Notes under the pieces: model-generated
What the model was told of the DNA's origin: nothing
What the model saw: the letters and a program-made list of their open reading frames with translations, nothing else
Database searches by the model: none
Part shown: positions 6,864 through 16,186 of the stretch, piece by piece
Numbering within the stretch: the stretch's first letter is position 1
How the letters are laid out: every line of letters begins with the position of its first letter
NCBI GenBank assembly: GCA_017411235.1
Contig: JAFPMR010000124.1
Coordinates: forward strand, 1-27,250
DNA length: 27,250 nucleotides
Direction of reading: 5' to 3'
Source: Bacilli bacterium
GTDB taxonomy: Bacteria; Bacillota_I; Bacilli_A; RF39; UBA660
Program-made: the position numbers and the translations under genes

Positions 6864-7543
6864 AATAAGATACCACCTATTAATAGTAATTCTAAAATAG
6901 ATATTGTGTTATGTAAAGCATGGAAGATCATTGTTCCGTAAATGTTGTCAGTTTTAGAATAAGCTAATCCGAAGACTACTCCTAGAGCTCCATATGGTAT
7001 TAAGTAAATTAACATCAATGGAGTTTTATATGTTAATAGCGAAGATAGTACATGTACGAATCCAAATATTAATCCAGTTGTAAAAGCATATATCCATTTG
7101 TTTTTAGTGAACTTCTTAAAACTTACCCTAAATACTATTTCTTCTGTTACAGGAGCAATTAAGCAAGCTATTAGGATTTCTATTATTGGATATACTTTTA
7201 ACATTTTAGCGTTTTCTTCTTGGTTTAGTACGTCTTTAATAGGTATTTTATTAATTATGATTGCTGATACAAACATGATCGCAAAACCTATTATCCAATA
7301 TTTTAAAGTAGTAAGAAGTATTTTTTTGTAATTCTTTTTAAAATCTTTTATATCGTTTTTTAATTCTTTTCTATATATATAGATAAAGAATATCATTGTT
7401 AAGAAATAGGGTATTAAGGTAACGATATAAATATTTTCTGTAAAAAGAAGAAAAGGTATTTGGAGTAAGTATACTAACACAAAGTGTAGTAGTACAATCC
7501 CAATACCTTCTAGTAATTTTATTATATCTAGATTTTTCTTCAT
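6860..7543 (-). CDS. CPBP family intramembrane metalloprotease
   Basis: This 227-residue polytopic protein has about six to eight membrane helices. It carries the CPBP (CAAX protease / bacteriocin-processing, Abi) motifs in order: EEIVFR with Glu134-Glu135 and Arg139, F-x-x-x-H ending at His164 (FGFVH), and H-x-x-x-N with His208 and Asn212. These are the expected catalytic and metal-binding residues, so it is likely active. Members cleave substrates within the membrane; some mature peptides or give self-immunity. The substrate here is unknown. It is the middle gene of a minus-strand operon, 9 bases after the thioredoxin-like gene and overlapping the phosphoesterase start. AAGGTGATC precedes ATG 7543. 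Confidence 0.88.
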   Translation of the reverse strand: MKKNLDIIKLLEGIGIVLLHFVLVYLLQIPFLLFTENIYIVTLIPYFLTMIFFIYIYRKELKNDIKDFKKNYKKILLTTLKYWIIGFAIMFVSAIIINKIPIKDVLNQEENAKMLKVYPIIEILIACLIAPVTEEIVFRVSFKKFTKNKWIYAFTTGLIFGFVHVLSSLLTYKTPLMLIYLIPYGALGVVFGLAYSKTDNIYGTMIFHALHNTISILELLLIGGILL

Positions 7544-7552
7544 AAGATCACC

Positions 7553-8008
7553 TTATTTTTTAATATATCCCATTGCTTTTAAACGAGAAACGATAACATC
7601 AGTACTTCTTGCTCCGCTAATTCTTGTTGATGAAGATTTTTCTTCACCGTCTATAATAAAGATAGTAGCAGGTGTACCACTAATATTAGCGATGTTATTT
7701 AATTGAGTAGTTTCTTCTGCGTTAAGTAAATCTTTTTCGATATAGTAGCCAGTTACTTCATATTTTGCTAAAACCTTTTTTATACGAGGTTTATATTCAG
7801 CACAATGTGAGCAGGTTGTTTGTGATATTACAAGGATAAATGACTCTTTATTATCTATTTTTTCTTGTAATTCAGAGATTGTTAATTCCTTGAAATATTT
7901 TTCTTCTTTTAATCTATTATTATTTAATACAATACCTGCGTAAACAAGTAATCCTACTGCTAATAGAATAATCACTATTCCGATGCCGATTAGCACTTTT
8001 TTCTTCAT
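7553..8008 (-). CDS. Membrane-anchored extracytoplasmic thioredoxin-like protein
   Basis: The 151-residue protein begins with a basic stretch and a membrane helix (about residues 5-27), placing the rest outside. The thioredoxin fold carries the redox motif CSHC in TTCSHCAEYKP (about residues 71-74) and the cis-proline loop SGTPATIFI. It could form, reduce or shuffle disulfides in exported proteins; direction cannot be read from sequence. It is the first gene of the minus-strand operon and is divergent from the operon encoding the Cys-rich giant protein, separated by only 110 bases. That makes a role in folding those secreted proteins plausible. TGGTGA lies upstream of ATG 8008. Some related proteins are annotated as bacteriocin transport accessory proteins, a less likely label here. 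Confidence 0.8.
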   Translation of the reverse strand: MKKKVLIGIGIVIILLAVGLLVYAGIVLNNNRLKEEKYFKELTISELQEKIDNKESFILVISQTTCSHCAEYKPRIKKVLAKYEVTGYYIEKDLLNAEETTQLNNIANISGTPATIFIIDGEEKSSSTRISGARSTDVIVSRLKAMGYIKK

Positions 8009-8025
8009 AAAAAATCACCATTAAT

Positions 8026-8054
8026 AATATAGCATAATAAAAAAAATTCTTCAA
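8026..8054 (-). promoter_or_regulatory. Promoter of the thioredoxin-CPBP-phosphoesterase operon
   Basis: On the minus strand TTGAAG (plus 8049-8054) and TATATT (plus 8026-8031) are separated by 17 bases, with TGC before the -10 (extended -10). It ends 18 bases from the ATG at 8008. Confidence 0.7.
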
Positions 8055-8061
8055 TTTAATA

Positions 8062-8090
8062 TTGTTATTTTGCATTGTTAATGGTAAAAT
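8062..8090 (+). promoter_or_regulatory. Promoter of the first pilus/giant-protein operon
   Basis: TTGTTA (8062-8067) and TAAAAT (8085-8090) are separated by 17 bases, with TGG before the -10 (extended -10). It lies 29 bases upstream of the ATG at 8119, back to back with the minus-strand promoter at 8026-8054. No other good promoter is seen before 19494, so it probably drives all seven genes. Confidence 0.7.
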
Positions 8091-8118
8091 TATAGATAGA
8101 AAATAAGGTTGGTGCTTT

Positions 8119-8838
8119 ATGATGGAAAAAAATAAGATTTTGTTGCTAATAATAATGATGTTAGCGTTTATCCTAGGAATAGGAAATGTAAAAGCGGAAG
8201 GAGCTTGTAGTACTACAGATCTTAATAATCTGAGACAAGAAGCGGCGAACGTTAAGGCTACTTATATACCTAACGAAGTAATTGATGACGACGGCGCTGG
8301 TCGAGAGGTTTTGGATCTTAAGGTTTATAATGTTACTCCAAAAATGATCCTTCAGTATACGTATTCAGGAAAGGGAATACAAGCTGGTTCTTTTGTTAGA
8401 ACTGCATCCGATGCTGGTACAGACGGAGCTATAACAGTTAGACAATCATCTTATGGTATGGTTATTAACTATGTTATTAAGGTTTTAGCTAATTATGGTT
8501 CATGTACTGGTCAAACATTGAAGACTATAAGAGTTTCTTTACCAGTATTCAATTATTATTCTCTATTGGATGTATGTGATGGAATCCAGGATTATTATTT
8601 ATGTCAGCCATATGTTATGACTGTATATACTGGTGCTGATTTCTATGACAAAGTTGAAACATACAAAGCAAAGATGTTAGAGAATAATGCAGTTGAAACT
8701 GATGATGATAATAATAGTGTTATGACAGCGGCATTCTCAGGTGTTAAAAAACATAAATACTTGATAGTCGGTGTTGTTGTGGCTATAGGGGTTATTGCTA
8801 CAGTGGTGATATTAAAAAGAAAGAAGAGTGAAGCATAA
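8119..8838 (+). CDS. Secreted protein with C-terminal membrane anchor, partner of the giant protein
   Basis: I do not recognise a family for this 239-residue protein. It has a Sec signal peptide (about 1-26, ending near NVKAEG), an extracellular region with four cysteines (in ACSTT, GSCTG and DVCDGIQDYYLCQ), and a C-terminal membrane helix (about 213-231) followed by KRKKSEA. The topology is therefore outside, with a short basic cytoplasmic tail. It is the first gene of the pilus operon, and its TAA shares one base with the ATG of the giant protein (TAATG), implying coupled synthesis. A role as membrane tether or assembly partner for the giant protein is an inference from position and topology. 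GGTTGG precedes the start; ATG 8119 and ATG 8122 are both possible. Confidence 0.75.
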   Translation: MMEKNKILLLIIMMLAFILGIGNVKAEGACSTTDLNNLRQEAANVKATYIPNEVIDDDGAGREVLDLKVYNVTPKMILQYTYSGKGIQAGSFVRTASDAGTDGAITVRQSSYGMVINYVIKVLANYGSCTGQTLKTIRVSLPVFNYYSLLDVCDGIQDYYLCQPYVMTVYTGADFYDKVETYKAKMLENNAVETDDDNNSVMTAAFSGVKKHKYLIVGVVVAIGVIATVVILKRKKSEA

Positions 8839-11800
8839 TGAAGAATAAAACATTTAATAGTTTATTATTACTAATTATTTCTTTTTTCTTGGTAGCTATT
8901 ACTGCTATAGCTGAAGAAGAAGAGGGAGAAGTAATTGAAGCATATATTACTTATGGAGAAACTGTAGATGTTTCTGCTGCACTTGGAATGTCTGGTGAAA
9001 CAGTTGATAGTGTTATAGATGTTTCAAAGGTTAATGGCGAAGAAATATTAAGTTATAACTGTAGTGGCACAACATGTACTTGCCAATTAAAAGATAAAGG
9101 TTTATGGAACATGGTTGCCCATATAGCTGTAAAATACGCTAATGGCTCTGTTAAAATTTTGAATTTAAATATTGTTAATTACTGGCCAGCTAGAGTTTAT
9201 TTAGGAAATTATAATTCTGATTGGTCATATAGTAGTAGCCAATGGGAATCTGATCTTAATCATAATGCTAATGCTTTAACGATTACAAGTAAGACTCGTG
9301 AAAGAATTAATTTACCAACTGTTGGTACAACAGATGTAAATGCTTATAATGGTCTTCCTATTAAATTTGTTAACTTTATTAGAAGTCAAGAAGTTGATCA
9401 ATTCTCTTACGAAGGCTCAACAATGGCTGTTACGTTGCCTGTTCAAAAGAAAAATCAATGTCAAGCAGGTGGTAAAATCGGAACAGATTCTGGTGCATTT
9501 GGTGAACCAATACCTGCCGGAACTGAAATCGATGGAACTGGACCATATATTTATGTATCATGTTATGAATATAGAGATGTTGTATTCTTATCATTATCTG
9601 GTGGTACATTTAAGAATGGACCTACTGGATCTTGGGAATTTAATCAAAATATAAATCAATATATGTCTACATCAAGCACTCAATTGCCTGCTGTAGCTGA
9701 TATATCATTTCCTTGGGGCTTAGCTTCAAATAAAAGATTAGTTGCATGGCAAAATCAAGAAGGTGTAAGAAAATCACCTGGTGCATCTGTTGAAGTAAAT
9801 GGTGATACTTGGACAGCAATTTTTGAATATGATGCAATGTCTGGAACTTCTAATGACCGTATGGTTAGAGTAGGTGAAACTACAAAGATTTCATCAAGTA
9901 ATACAAGAGTTACTAGTTGTTCTGCTGGTTCATCTCCTTCAGGAAGAATTACTACATCTGTTGATGCAAATGGTATTTGTATTATTAAAGGTGAAGAACA
10001 AACTAGCGGAACCGATTCAATTCAAGTTACAGTTAATTATGAGGGTGGAGAATCTGTAGTTTATAACTTTACAGTACTCGGTTCTACTAATTGGAGCGAT
10101 GACTTTGTATTTGAACCTGAAATAGAGGTTATTGGAATTCAAGATGAAGAACTAGGTGATGATGATTTCTCATTTAGTAGTTGTCTTTCTTGGGTTGCTG
10201 ACAACTTAGTAACTTGGGGAAGCAATGGAACAATAGAAGGTTCAACTGTTCTTCAAGCTGCATATTATGCTGAGTGTGATGGCAAACGACAAGTTGGACT
10301 ATGCTTGGACCCAGGTATTTATGGTCCTCATGGTGCGACTTATGTTAGAGACACAACTATGGATAATTTCATGGCGACGGGTGCTGTCAAAAAGATAATG
10401 CATGACTTAATTACTTTCTTGAATGACGAGTCAAATAAAACCGCTTGGAATAGTGGTCAAACACATGGACCTGTAGCTAATTATCGTAATGGTGTTAATA
10501 CAGCATTCCGTATTATTACGATGTCTATGGGTTATAGTTACACATATTCTTATGATAATTGTGGTGGTAATACTTCTTGTATAGAAAGTAAAACTTTTGA
10601 AGCTGCCGGTAAGGAATTACGTGATCATGGCGCAGCTGGTATTCCTTCTGCATTAAGTCTTGTATACAATGCAAATCCTGATACTAATTGCCATGCTGGT
10701 TCTTTATTAGGACAAAGTCCATATTGTGTTTCTAAATCTTATCTAGAGACATATTTTGGTTATAGTGGCAGTGATGATGGATCTAGTACGATTGTTACTG
10801 AAGATTTCAATATAACAAAGAATGGCGAATATATTGATGGACCTGGAGAAAATCAGTATTCAATTCGTTATACTGGCAAGTTAAAAGTGCCTAGTACAGT
10901 TTCTTTAGCAGGATTTGATCCTACTAAAGTAAATGCTGATGGTTGTACAAAATTTGGTTATACTTGTGAATTTAATATTACTGCTGGACCAGATGAAGAT
11001 GGTGCTTATGATTATGAAGCAATTATTAAAGTAGACGATTCAAGCCCTGACAAGTTATCTATTCCATCTACTAAGGAAGAGAAGGCTGCGGCTGCGATTC
11101 AAATTCCATTGGATATAACTGATGGAAACGTTACTGATGCATTTGTTATTAGACCTGATAATGCTGGTAAACGTCAAAGATTGGTTCTATTTGATGAAGC
11201 ATCGAAGACATTGTCTATTTATTTCTCTCCTGCTTGTGAAAATGGTGCCTGCGGTAATGATAATGGACCTTGTGATGATGTAACTTCTGCTATGATAGCT
11301 GCTTGTGAAGCTGAACTTGAGGGTAAAGAAGTTCATTTTGATGCTAGTGGTGGAGTACAAAATGATACAAGTTTAACATGTAATCTTGAATTAATTAAAA
11401 CATGTTGTGGTCTTACTAATGAAGTTGACCATCCAAATTTAACTCATAAAGTTTGTTCAAATAGTTGTTCTTATAACAATGTTGGCGCTGTTTGTGATTT
11501 CTATGAATATGGTGAAAGTAAAGTTGAAACTTCTACTTTATTCCATGTACGTGAAGGTTATAAATACATAGCTGATAATGATTATGAGAAAAACTTAGGT
11601 GAATGTATTATAAATGTTAATGATTATGCTGCTGCAGCAAATAAAAGTGAATTCAATGTAGTTGATGCTGCTGGTAACTTATTAAATGTTGAAGCTTATG
11701 CTGATAATCTATATTGCCAAGTTACTTGTCGTGAAGACTGGGATTTGACAATGGGTACATTTGGTAGTTATATGGGAGCTGAAGCTGTTAGAGCTGGAGG

Positions 11801-14800
11801 TAGTTTCCAAATTGCTGATGCTGATATCTTCATTAGAGGAGATAGATATTGCTATACTACATATTTGAATACTAGTAGTTCTTCTGCATTCTTTACTAAT
11901 ATGAAGCAATTCGCTATTCAAGTTAAACAAGGATACAACGCATATAGTAATGCTGCTCACGGATTAAATGACTTATCACATGATGCTCCTGATGGAGGAA
12001 CTGGTAAAGGTAAGACAGATGATAAAGATTATCATTCAATTGATGGTGGTGCTTCTCCTAACTGGAGTGGAACTAAATACGTAGGTGGTGCTGGTTCAGT
12101 TGACACTTGTGCTTTATGGACAAAGGTACAATATTATGTTATTGATAGTGTTGATTATACTTGTAATTCTTGTGGTAGTGGAGCATCTTATGATCCTTGC
12201 TGTTCTAAGACTTATTATGTTGATGATTATCATTATGATTATCCAATTGAATGTACTGCATCTACTACTAAGTCAGATAGTTTGAACACTAGTACTGGTA
12301 CTGTTACAAGAGCGAGTGAGTTGACTGATAAAGAAAGAACTGGTAAGTATGTTACTTCTATTGAATTATCTGGTCAATTTAATGATTCTGATAACTCTGG
12401 TGCTGGTAAATATGTTCATTATGATGAATCTACTGCTGTAGCTAATACCAACACAAAAGAAGACTATTCTAGACATAAAATAACTATTACATGTACTAAT
12501 CATGAAAACAAAGTTGATGGCGGACATGATAGTATTGATTGTACAAGTAGTGGCGCTAGTTTAGCTGGAGCTACAACAGATGAATATGAACTTGGATCTG
12601 ATGATACAGATGACGATGTTAGAGATGAATTAAATAGAATGATCGTTGGATATTATGGAACTAAAGCCTCTGCTGCTGGTGGTTCTTCTGATGGAGACGG
12701 TTATATTTATAGACAATACTATGATCAATTAAAAGAAAAATTACAAAAAGACATGCAAGGTGCTGAAGGTGTTATTACTGGAGGAACTTACTCATTAAAA
12801 GCACATGCTAAGATGTGGTATGATTGTGAGAACTTCGTACTATATACTGCTGATTATACAGGTGTTAACCTTGGAACAACAGATATAGAAAATGCTAAAT
12901 CTGAAGCTCATTTAAGTAATAACTTCAAGGTAATGGGTGATGCTGGTAAGATAGTAGAAGTTGGTACAGTATTTAATCCAAAAGTTGCTTATTCTTATGA
13001 TGAAGTTGTATATATGAATTTATTATCAAATAGTAAAAATAATATTAATGATAATATCTTAATTAGAAACGATGAAAAGAATAGTTCTGTTTGGTCAAAT
13101 TCATCACTTAATTCTGGTGCTAAGTTTACTGAAGGAGAAGTTATGACTTCTGCTGGAGATCCTCGTACTAAGAGTTTCTTCGATCCTGATAATCTTACTC
13201 AGAACTTGAATGTAGAAATTCCAATAGAATTAACTTTAAATCCAAATGATAGTAATTATACTGAAGAAGATAAAAATAATAAATTAAGTTATTCTAAGAA
13301 AACTAATAATACTTATACATCTAGTTCTGTATGGACAGATGAAGCAAATACAAAAGAGTATAAAGGAACAGAACTTACTGGAACTTTAGATAGTCATGTA
13401 AAATATGGTTCAAACTCTTCTTGGAAGATTTCTGTATGCTATGTTGGTACAAAGGGAACAGCTTATAAAGAAGGTGACTCACAAACATATGCTCCATTAG
13501 GTAATAAAGATGATAATGGATGGAAGACTGGTAACTGTTATCTAATTGGTTTACCTTATTATGAAGATTTGAATTATATTGAACGTGGTGTTTCAAATAG
13601 TAGTTTCTATAGAAACAAAGGATTCTGGTGGCAAAACGATAATGCTACTCTTGTCCATGGAGATAAGTTGGATCAAGCTATTACTAATTTCAATATGTTA
13701 ACTACTGATGGATCTGCTGCTCCTACTGATAAATCATTATATGCAACTATGGGATTTAAAAACGTATTCCCAGTTTCAATTACAACACCTAGAAACTTAT
13801 ATAAATATGCTTATGTATTTACAAATATTGGTAGTTTCGGTGGTGAAAGAGCTGGACGTTTAATGGGACATGAAAATGCTGTATTTAAGAATAATACAAG
13901 AGTATGTTTCTACGAGGTAATCGAAACGTTATGTAGATGTTGTGGTGATGCAAATATAATAAGTCACCAAGTACAGATTCCTGGTGTTGATGAAGATGTT
14001 ACTGAACAATTTGGTTCACAACATTCTGATCAATTAGGACATATTCATTCTGATCCTGATTTGGTACAGTCAAGTACTGAAGGAAGTATAGGATTCTATA
14101 ATACGGTTAGTTCACTTGCTAATTTATCTGCTGTTAATGAATCTGGTGAGAGAACATTAGCTGCAAACTGGGGTGAGGAATCATTGTTCAGTTACAATGG
14201 TTATAATAGATACGTAACAAATAAAGGATATGTAGCACAAAAAGCTATTGAAGCTGTAGGTGAAGACATTTATAGTCCTTCATATAGTGCTGAATATGCT
14301 TATAGATTAACTCCAGATGCTATTAGTGAAATTAAACAAAGTAATATGAGTAATGAATATGGTATTACTTTAGATGAATCACATGTTAAACTATATGGAA
14401 AAGTATTAATGGTTAAACAACCTAGTGGTTCTTATACTTCATTAGATAATGGTGGAGAGTTATATGATGCTATTTCATTCGGACACTATGGTAGTGTATT
14501 CCTAGAACAAGTAGCAAGTAAGTATGCTAAACCAAGTTCAGATGATGGTACATTTAAGAACTTAAATCTTGCATCTAGACAAGATAAAAATACAAATACA
14601 TGTTACATTACTGAAACTGGTGAAACATCTGCCGATGGTACTACTACAGCATCTAACTTGAAGACTAAGATGCAAGGAGAATGCCGTTGGGTAGACTACA
14701 TCGATAATGATGGTAGTGCCTCATCTAAATATATGGCTTCACATACGGGTTGTGATCCAAGTGCTGATTACCGATGCGTAAGCGAATTTAGATTGGCGTT

Positions 14801-14807
14801 TAAATAG
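8838..14807 (+). CDS. Giant Cys-rich secreted surface protein (candidate adhesin or pilus cargo)
   Basis: The 1989-residue protein has a Sec signal peptide (about 1-25, ending AIAEEEEG) and is otherwise hydrophilic, rich in Asn, Ser, Thr, Gly, Asp and Tyr. It has about 49 cysteines by hand count, including CC and CxCC clusters, so extensive disulfides are expected. The first 450 residues look like beta-sandwich, Ig-like material. Around residue 489 VGLCLDPGIYGPHG resembles the Cys motif of Gram-positive thioester domains, but no convincing downstream Gln motif is seen. A region near 960-1010 (YCQVTCREDWDL to DRYCYTTYLN) looks like another Cys-bounded module. The C-terminus has no membrane helix, LPXTG or recognised wall-binding repeat. 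Translation is coupled to the gene before it, and pilus machinery genes follow, so it may be secreted by or displayed on that system. Function is unknown. Confidence 0.85.
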   Translation: MKNKTFNSLLLLIISFFLVAITAIAEEEEGEVIEAYITYGETVDVSAALGMSGETVDSVIDVSKVNGEEILSYNCSGTTCTCQLKDKGLWNMVAHIAVKYANGSVKILNLNIVNYWPARVYLGNYNSDWSYSSSQWESDLNHNANALTITSKTRERINLPTVGTTDVNAYNGLPIKFVNFIRSQEVDQFSYEGSTMAVTLPVQKKNQCQAGGKIGTDSGAFGEPIPAGTEIDGTGPYIYVSCYEYRDVVFLSLSGGTFKNGPTGSWEFNQNINQYMSTSSTQLPAVADISFPWGLASNKRLVAWQNQEGVRKSPGASVEVNGDTWTAIFEYDAMSGTSNDRMVRVGETTKISSSNTRVTSCSAGSSPSGRITTSVDANGICIIKGEEQTSGTDSIQVTVNYEGGESVVYNFTVLGSTNWSDDFVFEPEIEVIGIQDEELGDDDFSFSSCLSWVADNLVTWGSNGTIEGSTVLQAAYYAECDGKRQVGLCLDPGIYGPHGATYVRDTTMDNFMATGAVKKIMHDLITFLNDESNKTAWNSGQTHGPVANYRNGVNTAFRIITMSMGYSYTYSYDNCGGNTSCIESKTFEAAGKELRDHGAAGIPSALSLVYNANPDTNCHAGSLLGQSPYCVSKSYLETYFGYSGSDDGSSTIVTEDFNITKNGEYIDGPGENQYSIRYTGKLKVPSTVSLAGFDPTKVNADGCTKFGYTCEFNITAGPDEDGAYDYEAIIKVDDSSPDKLSIPSTKEEKAAAAIQIPLDITDGNVTDAFVIRPDNAGKRQRLVLFDEASKTLSIYFSPACENGACGNDNGPCDDVTSAMIAACEAELEGKEVHFDASGGVQNDTSLTCNLELIKTCCGLTNEVDHPNLTHKVCSNSCSYNNVGAVCDFYEYGESKVETSTLFHVREGYKYIADNDYEKNLGECIINVNDYAAAANKSEFNVVDAAGNLLNVEAYADNLYCQVTCREDWDLTMGTFGSYMGAEAVRAGGSFQIADADIFIRGDRYCYTTYLNTSSSSAFFTNMKQFAIQVKQGYNAYSNAAHGLNDLSHDAPDGGTGKGKTDDKDYHSIDGGASPNWSGTKYVGGAGSVDTCALWTKVQYYVIDSVDYTCNSCGSGASYDPCCSKTYYVDDYHYDYPIECTASTTKSDSLNTSTGTVTRASELTDKERTGKYVTSIELSGQFNDSDNSGAGKYVHYDESTAVANTNTKEDYSRHKITITCTNHENKVDGGHDSIDCTSSGASLAGATTDEYELGSDDTDDDVRDELNRMIVGYYGTKASAAGGSSDGDGYIYRQYYDQLKEKLQKDMQGAEGVITGGTYSLKAHAKMWYDCENFVLYTADYTGVNLGTTDIENAKSEAHLSNNFKVMGDAGKIVEVGTVFNPKVAYSYDEVVYMNLLSNSKNNINDNILIRNDEKNSSVWSNSSLNSGAKFTEGEVMTSAGDPRTKSFFDPDNLTQNLNVEIPIELTLNPNDSNYTEEDKNNKLSYSKKTNNTYTSSSVWTDEANTKEYKGTELTGTLDSHVKYGSNSSWKISVCYVGTKGTAYKEGDSQTYAPLGNKDDNGWKTGNCYLIGLPYYEDLNYIERGVSNSSFYRNKGFWWQNDNATLVHGDKLDQAITNFNMLTTDGSAAPTDKSLYATMGFKNVFPVSITTPRNLYKYAYVFTNIGSFGGERAGRLMGHENAVFKNNTRVCFYEVIETLCRCCGDANIISHQVQIPGVDEDVTEQFGSQHSDQLGHIHSDPDLVQSSTEGSIGFYNTVSSLANLSAVNESGERTLAANWGEESLFSYNGYNRYVTNKGYVAQKAIEAVGEDIYSPSYSAEYAYRLTPDAISEIKQSNMSNEYGITLDESHVKLYGKVLMVKQPSGSYTSLDNGGELYDAISFGHYGSVFLEQVASKYAKPSSDDGTFKNLNLASRQDKNTNTCYITETGETSADGTTTASNLKTKMQGECRWVDYIDNDGSASSKYMASHTGCDPSADYRCVSEFRLAFK

Positions 14808-14823
14808 GAAGGAGTGAATGTAG

Positions 14824-15336
14824 ATGAAAGAGTCATATTGGGGTTACTGGTTTATTATTCTTGGACTTTTCGTAGTATCGATATTATTACTAACAAATGA
14901 TGCTACTACTACAAGCACTCAAGATTATTATCAATTAAAAGAAGTTGCAAATAGTGCAATTTATGATTCAGTTGATTATGGATATTTCCAATTAACTGGC
15001 GAACTAAGAATTCATAAGGAAGTTTTCGTTGAGAACTTCCTTAGAAGGTTCGCTGAAACAGTTTCACCAACAAATACTTATGATGTAGAGTTTTATGATT
15101 TATTCGAATCTCCTCCAAAGGTTAGTATAAAGATTTCAACTCAAACATCTGGATTTATTGTTGGTAGAGATTCTGGAGCTGATGCTCAAACTAGATTAGA
15201 TGTAGTTAATTCAATAGATTTAATTGTAGAATTTGATAGTGCTGATTTAGAAACACCTGGACATCCTTGTGATGGCTATGATTGTTCTGCAAATGAAAAA
15301 TACTGTGATTACTACACATCTTATGATGAAACTTAG
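14824..15336 (+). CDS. Pilin-like protein (minor pseudopilin candidate)
   Basis: The 170-residue protein starts MKESYWGYWF with a single hydrophobic helix (about 8-24), followed by a polar, helical segment (QDYYQLKEVANSAIYDSVDY) and a mixed C-terminal domain with three late cysteines. This shape, an almost leaderless hydrophobic helix plus a globular head, resembles TadE/TadF-type minor pilins and the four small proteins encoded at 24228-25968. No strict family motif is visible, so the assignment rests on topology and context. AAGGAG precedes ATG 14824; an earlier ATG at 14817 is followed at once by a stop. It sits between the giant protein and the CpaB-like gene. Confidence 0.65.
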   Translation: MKESYWGYWFIILGLFVVSILLLTNDATTTSTQDYYQLKEVANSAIYDSVDYGYFQLTGELRIHKEVFVENFLRRFAETVSPTNTYDVEFYDLFESPPKVSIKISTQTSGFIVGRDSGADAQTRLDVVNSIDLIVEFDSADLETPGHPCDGYDCSANEKYCDYYTSYDET

Positions 15337-15353
15337 GAAGGGGATAGAATAAA

Positions 15354-16154
15354 ATGGGAAATATACTTGTACCTTTTAAAAAGTTTTTAAGTAACAAGAA
15401 TACTATTACAATATTAGGTGTTTTACTTGGTGTAGTTGTTCTTTATTTAGGTTATAACTGGCGTGTTAATCGTTCAATTCAACCTACAAAGATACCATAT
15501 GCTAATAAAACAATGGTTTCTGGTACTAAGGTAACAGAAAATGATATTGCTTATACTAATGTACCTAAAGATACATTAAAGAACATGACTAATATTATTA
15601 CTAATGTTCAAGATATTAATGGTAAGTTAGTAGCTTACGATGGAAAAATTCCACAAAATTCATTCTTCTTCCAACAAAACTTAATGTCTGAAGAAGAAAT
15701 GCCAGATTCAATATTCTCAAATATTCCTGATGGTTATACTATTTATAAATTAGGAGTATCTGTTGATAGCACATATGGAAACTCAATTTTCCCTGGAGAT
15801 TTAATTGATATCTATATGACAGCTAGAGATGAAGATGGTTTATTGATGTATGGTAGAATGATTAAATCTATAGAAGTTCTTGCTGTTAAAGACGCTAAAG
15901 GTGTTAACGTTTTCGAAGATAAGGATAATCCTGGTGCATCTGCAATATTGATGTTCTCTGTTCCAGAAAACTTATTCTTATTATTGAAGAAAGCAGAGAA
16001 ACTTGGAATTGACTTAGAGCCTATTCCAAGAAATGATTCTTATACAATAAATGGATCTCCTGTAGAATTAACAAATGAAGAACTAGAAGCTTACATTATA
16101 AATCAAACACGTATTCTTCAAAACGAGTGTCAAGATTTAACTGTTTGTGGCTAG
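15354..16154 (+). CDS. CpaB/RcpC-like pilus assembly protein (SAF domain)
   Basis: The 266-residue protein has a short cytoplasmic N-terminus, one membrane helix (about 18-36) and an extracytoplasmic SAF-type region. The segment IPYANKTMVSGTKVTENDIAYTNVP matches the start of a SAF domain in CpaB/RcpC proteins. It is followed by a second conserved block with YKLGVSVDS and FPGDLIDIYMT that is typical of the CpaB family. In Tad systems CpaB links the inner membrane machine to the outer parts; in a cell without an outer membrane it presumably acts in the cell wall zone. The gene follows the pilin-like gene by 17 bases with AAGGGGAT upstream and precedes the motor ATPase. The C-terminus ends in a two-Cys segment (NECQDLTVCG). 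Confidence 0.85.
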   Translation: MGNILVPFKKFLSNKNTITILGVLLGVVVLYLGYNWRVNRSIQPTKIPYANKTMVSGTKVTENDIAYTNVPKDTLKNMTNIITNVQDINGKLVAYDGKIPQNSFFFQQNLMSEEEMPDSIFSNIPDGYTIYKLGVSVDSTYGNSIFPGDLIDIYMTARDEDGLLMYGRMIKSIEVLAVKDAKGVNVFEDKDNPGASAILMFSVPENLFLLLKKAEKLGIDLEPIPRNDSYTINGSPVELTNEELEAYIINQTRILQNECQDLTVCG

Positions 16155-16186
16155 TTTAGTTTTAAAAGAATAAAGAAGGTGTAACT

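Noticed and set aside
9340..10059. Plus-strand open frames of 104 and 61 residues inside the giant gene
   Set aside because: They are out-of-frame shadows of the 1989-residue gene, with no ribosome binding site and compositions unlike real proteins here.
11709..13596. Further short open frames in the giant gene on both strands (83, 66 and 73 residues)
   Set aside because: They are embedded in a long, well-supported coding frame with a signal peptide and a coupled start; nothing supports a second product.
14700..14807. LPXTG or other sortase signal at the end of the giant protein
   Set aside because: The C-terminus ends in a Cys-containing, polar segment (DYRCVSEFRLAFK) without LPXTG, a hydrophobic helix or a positive tail.
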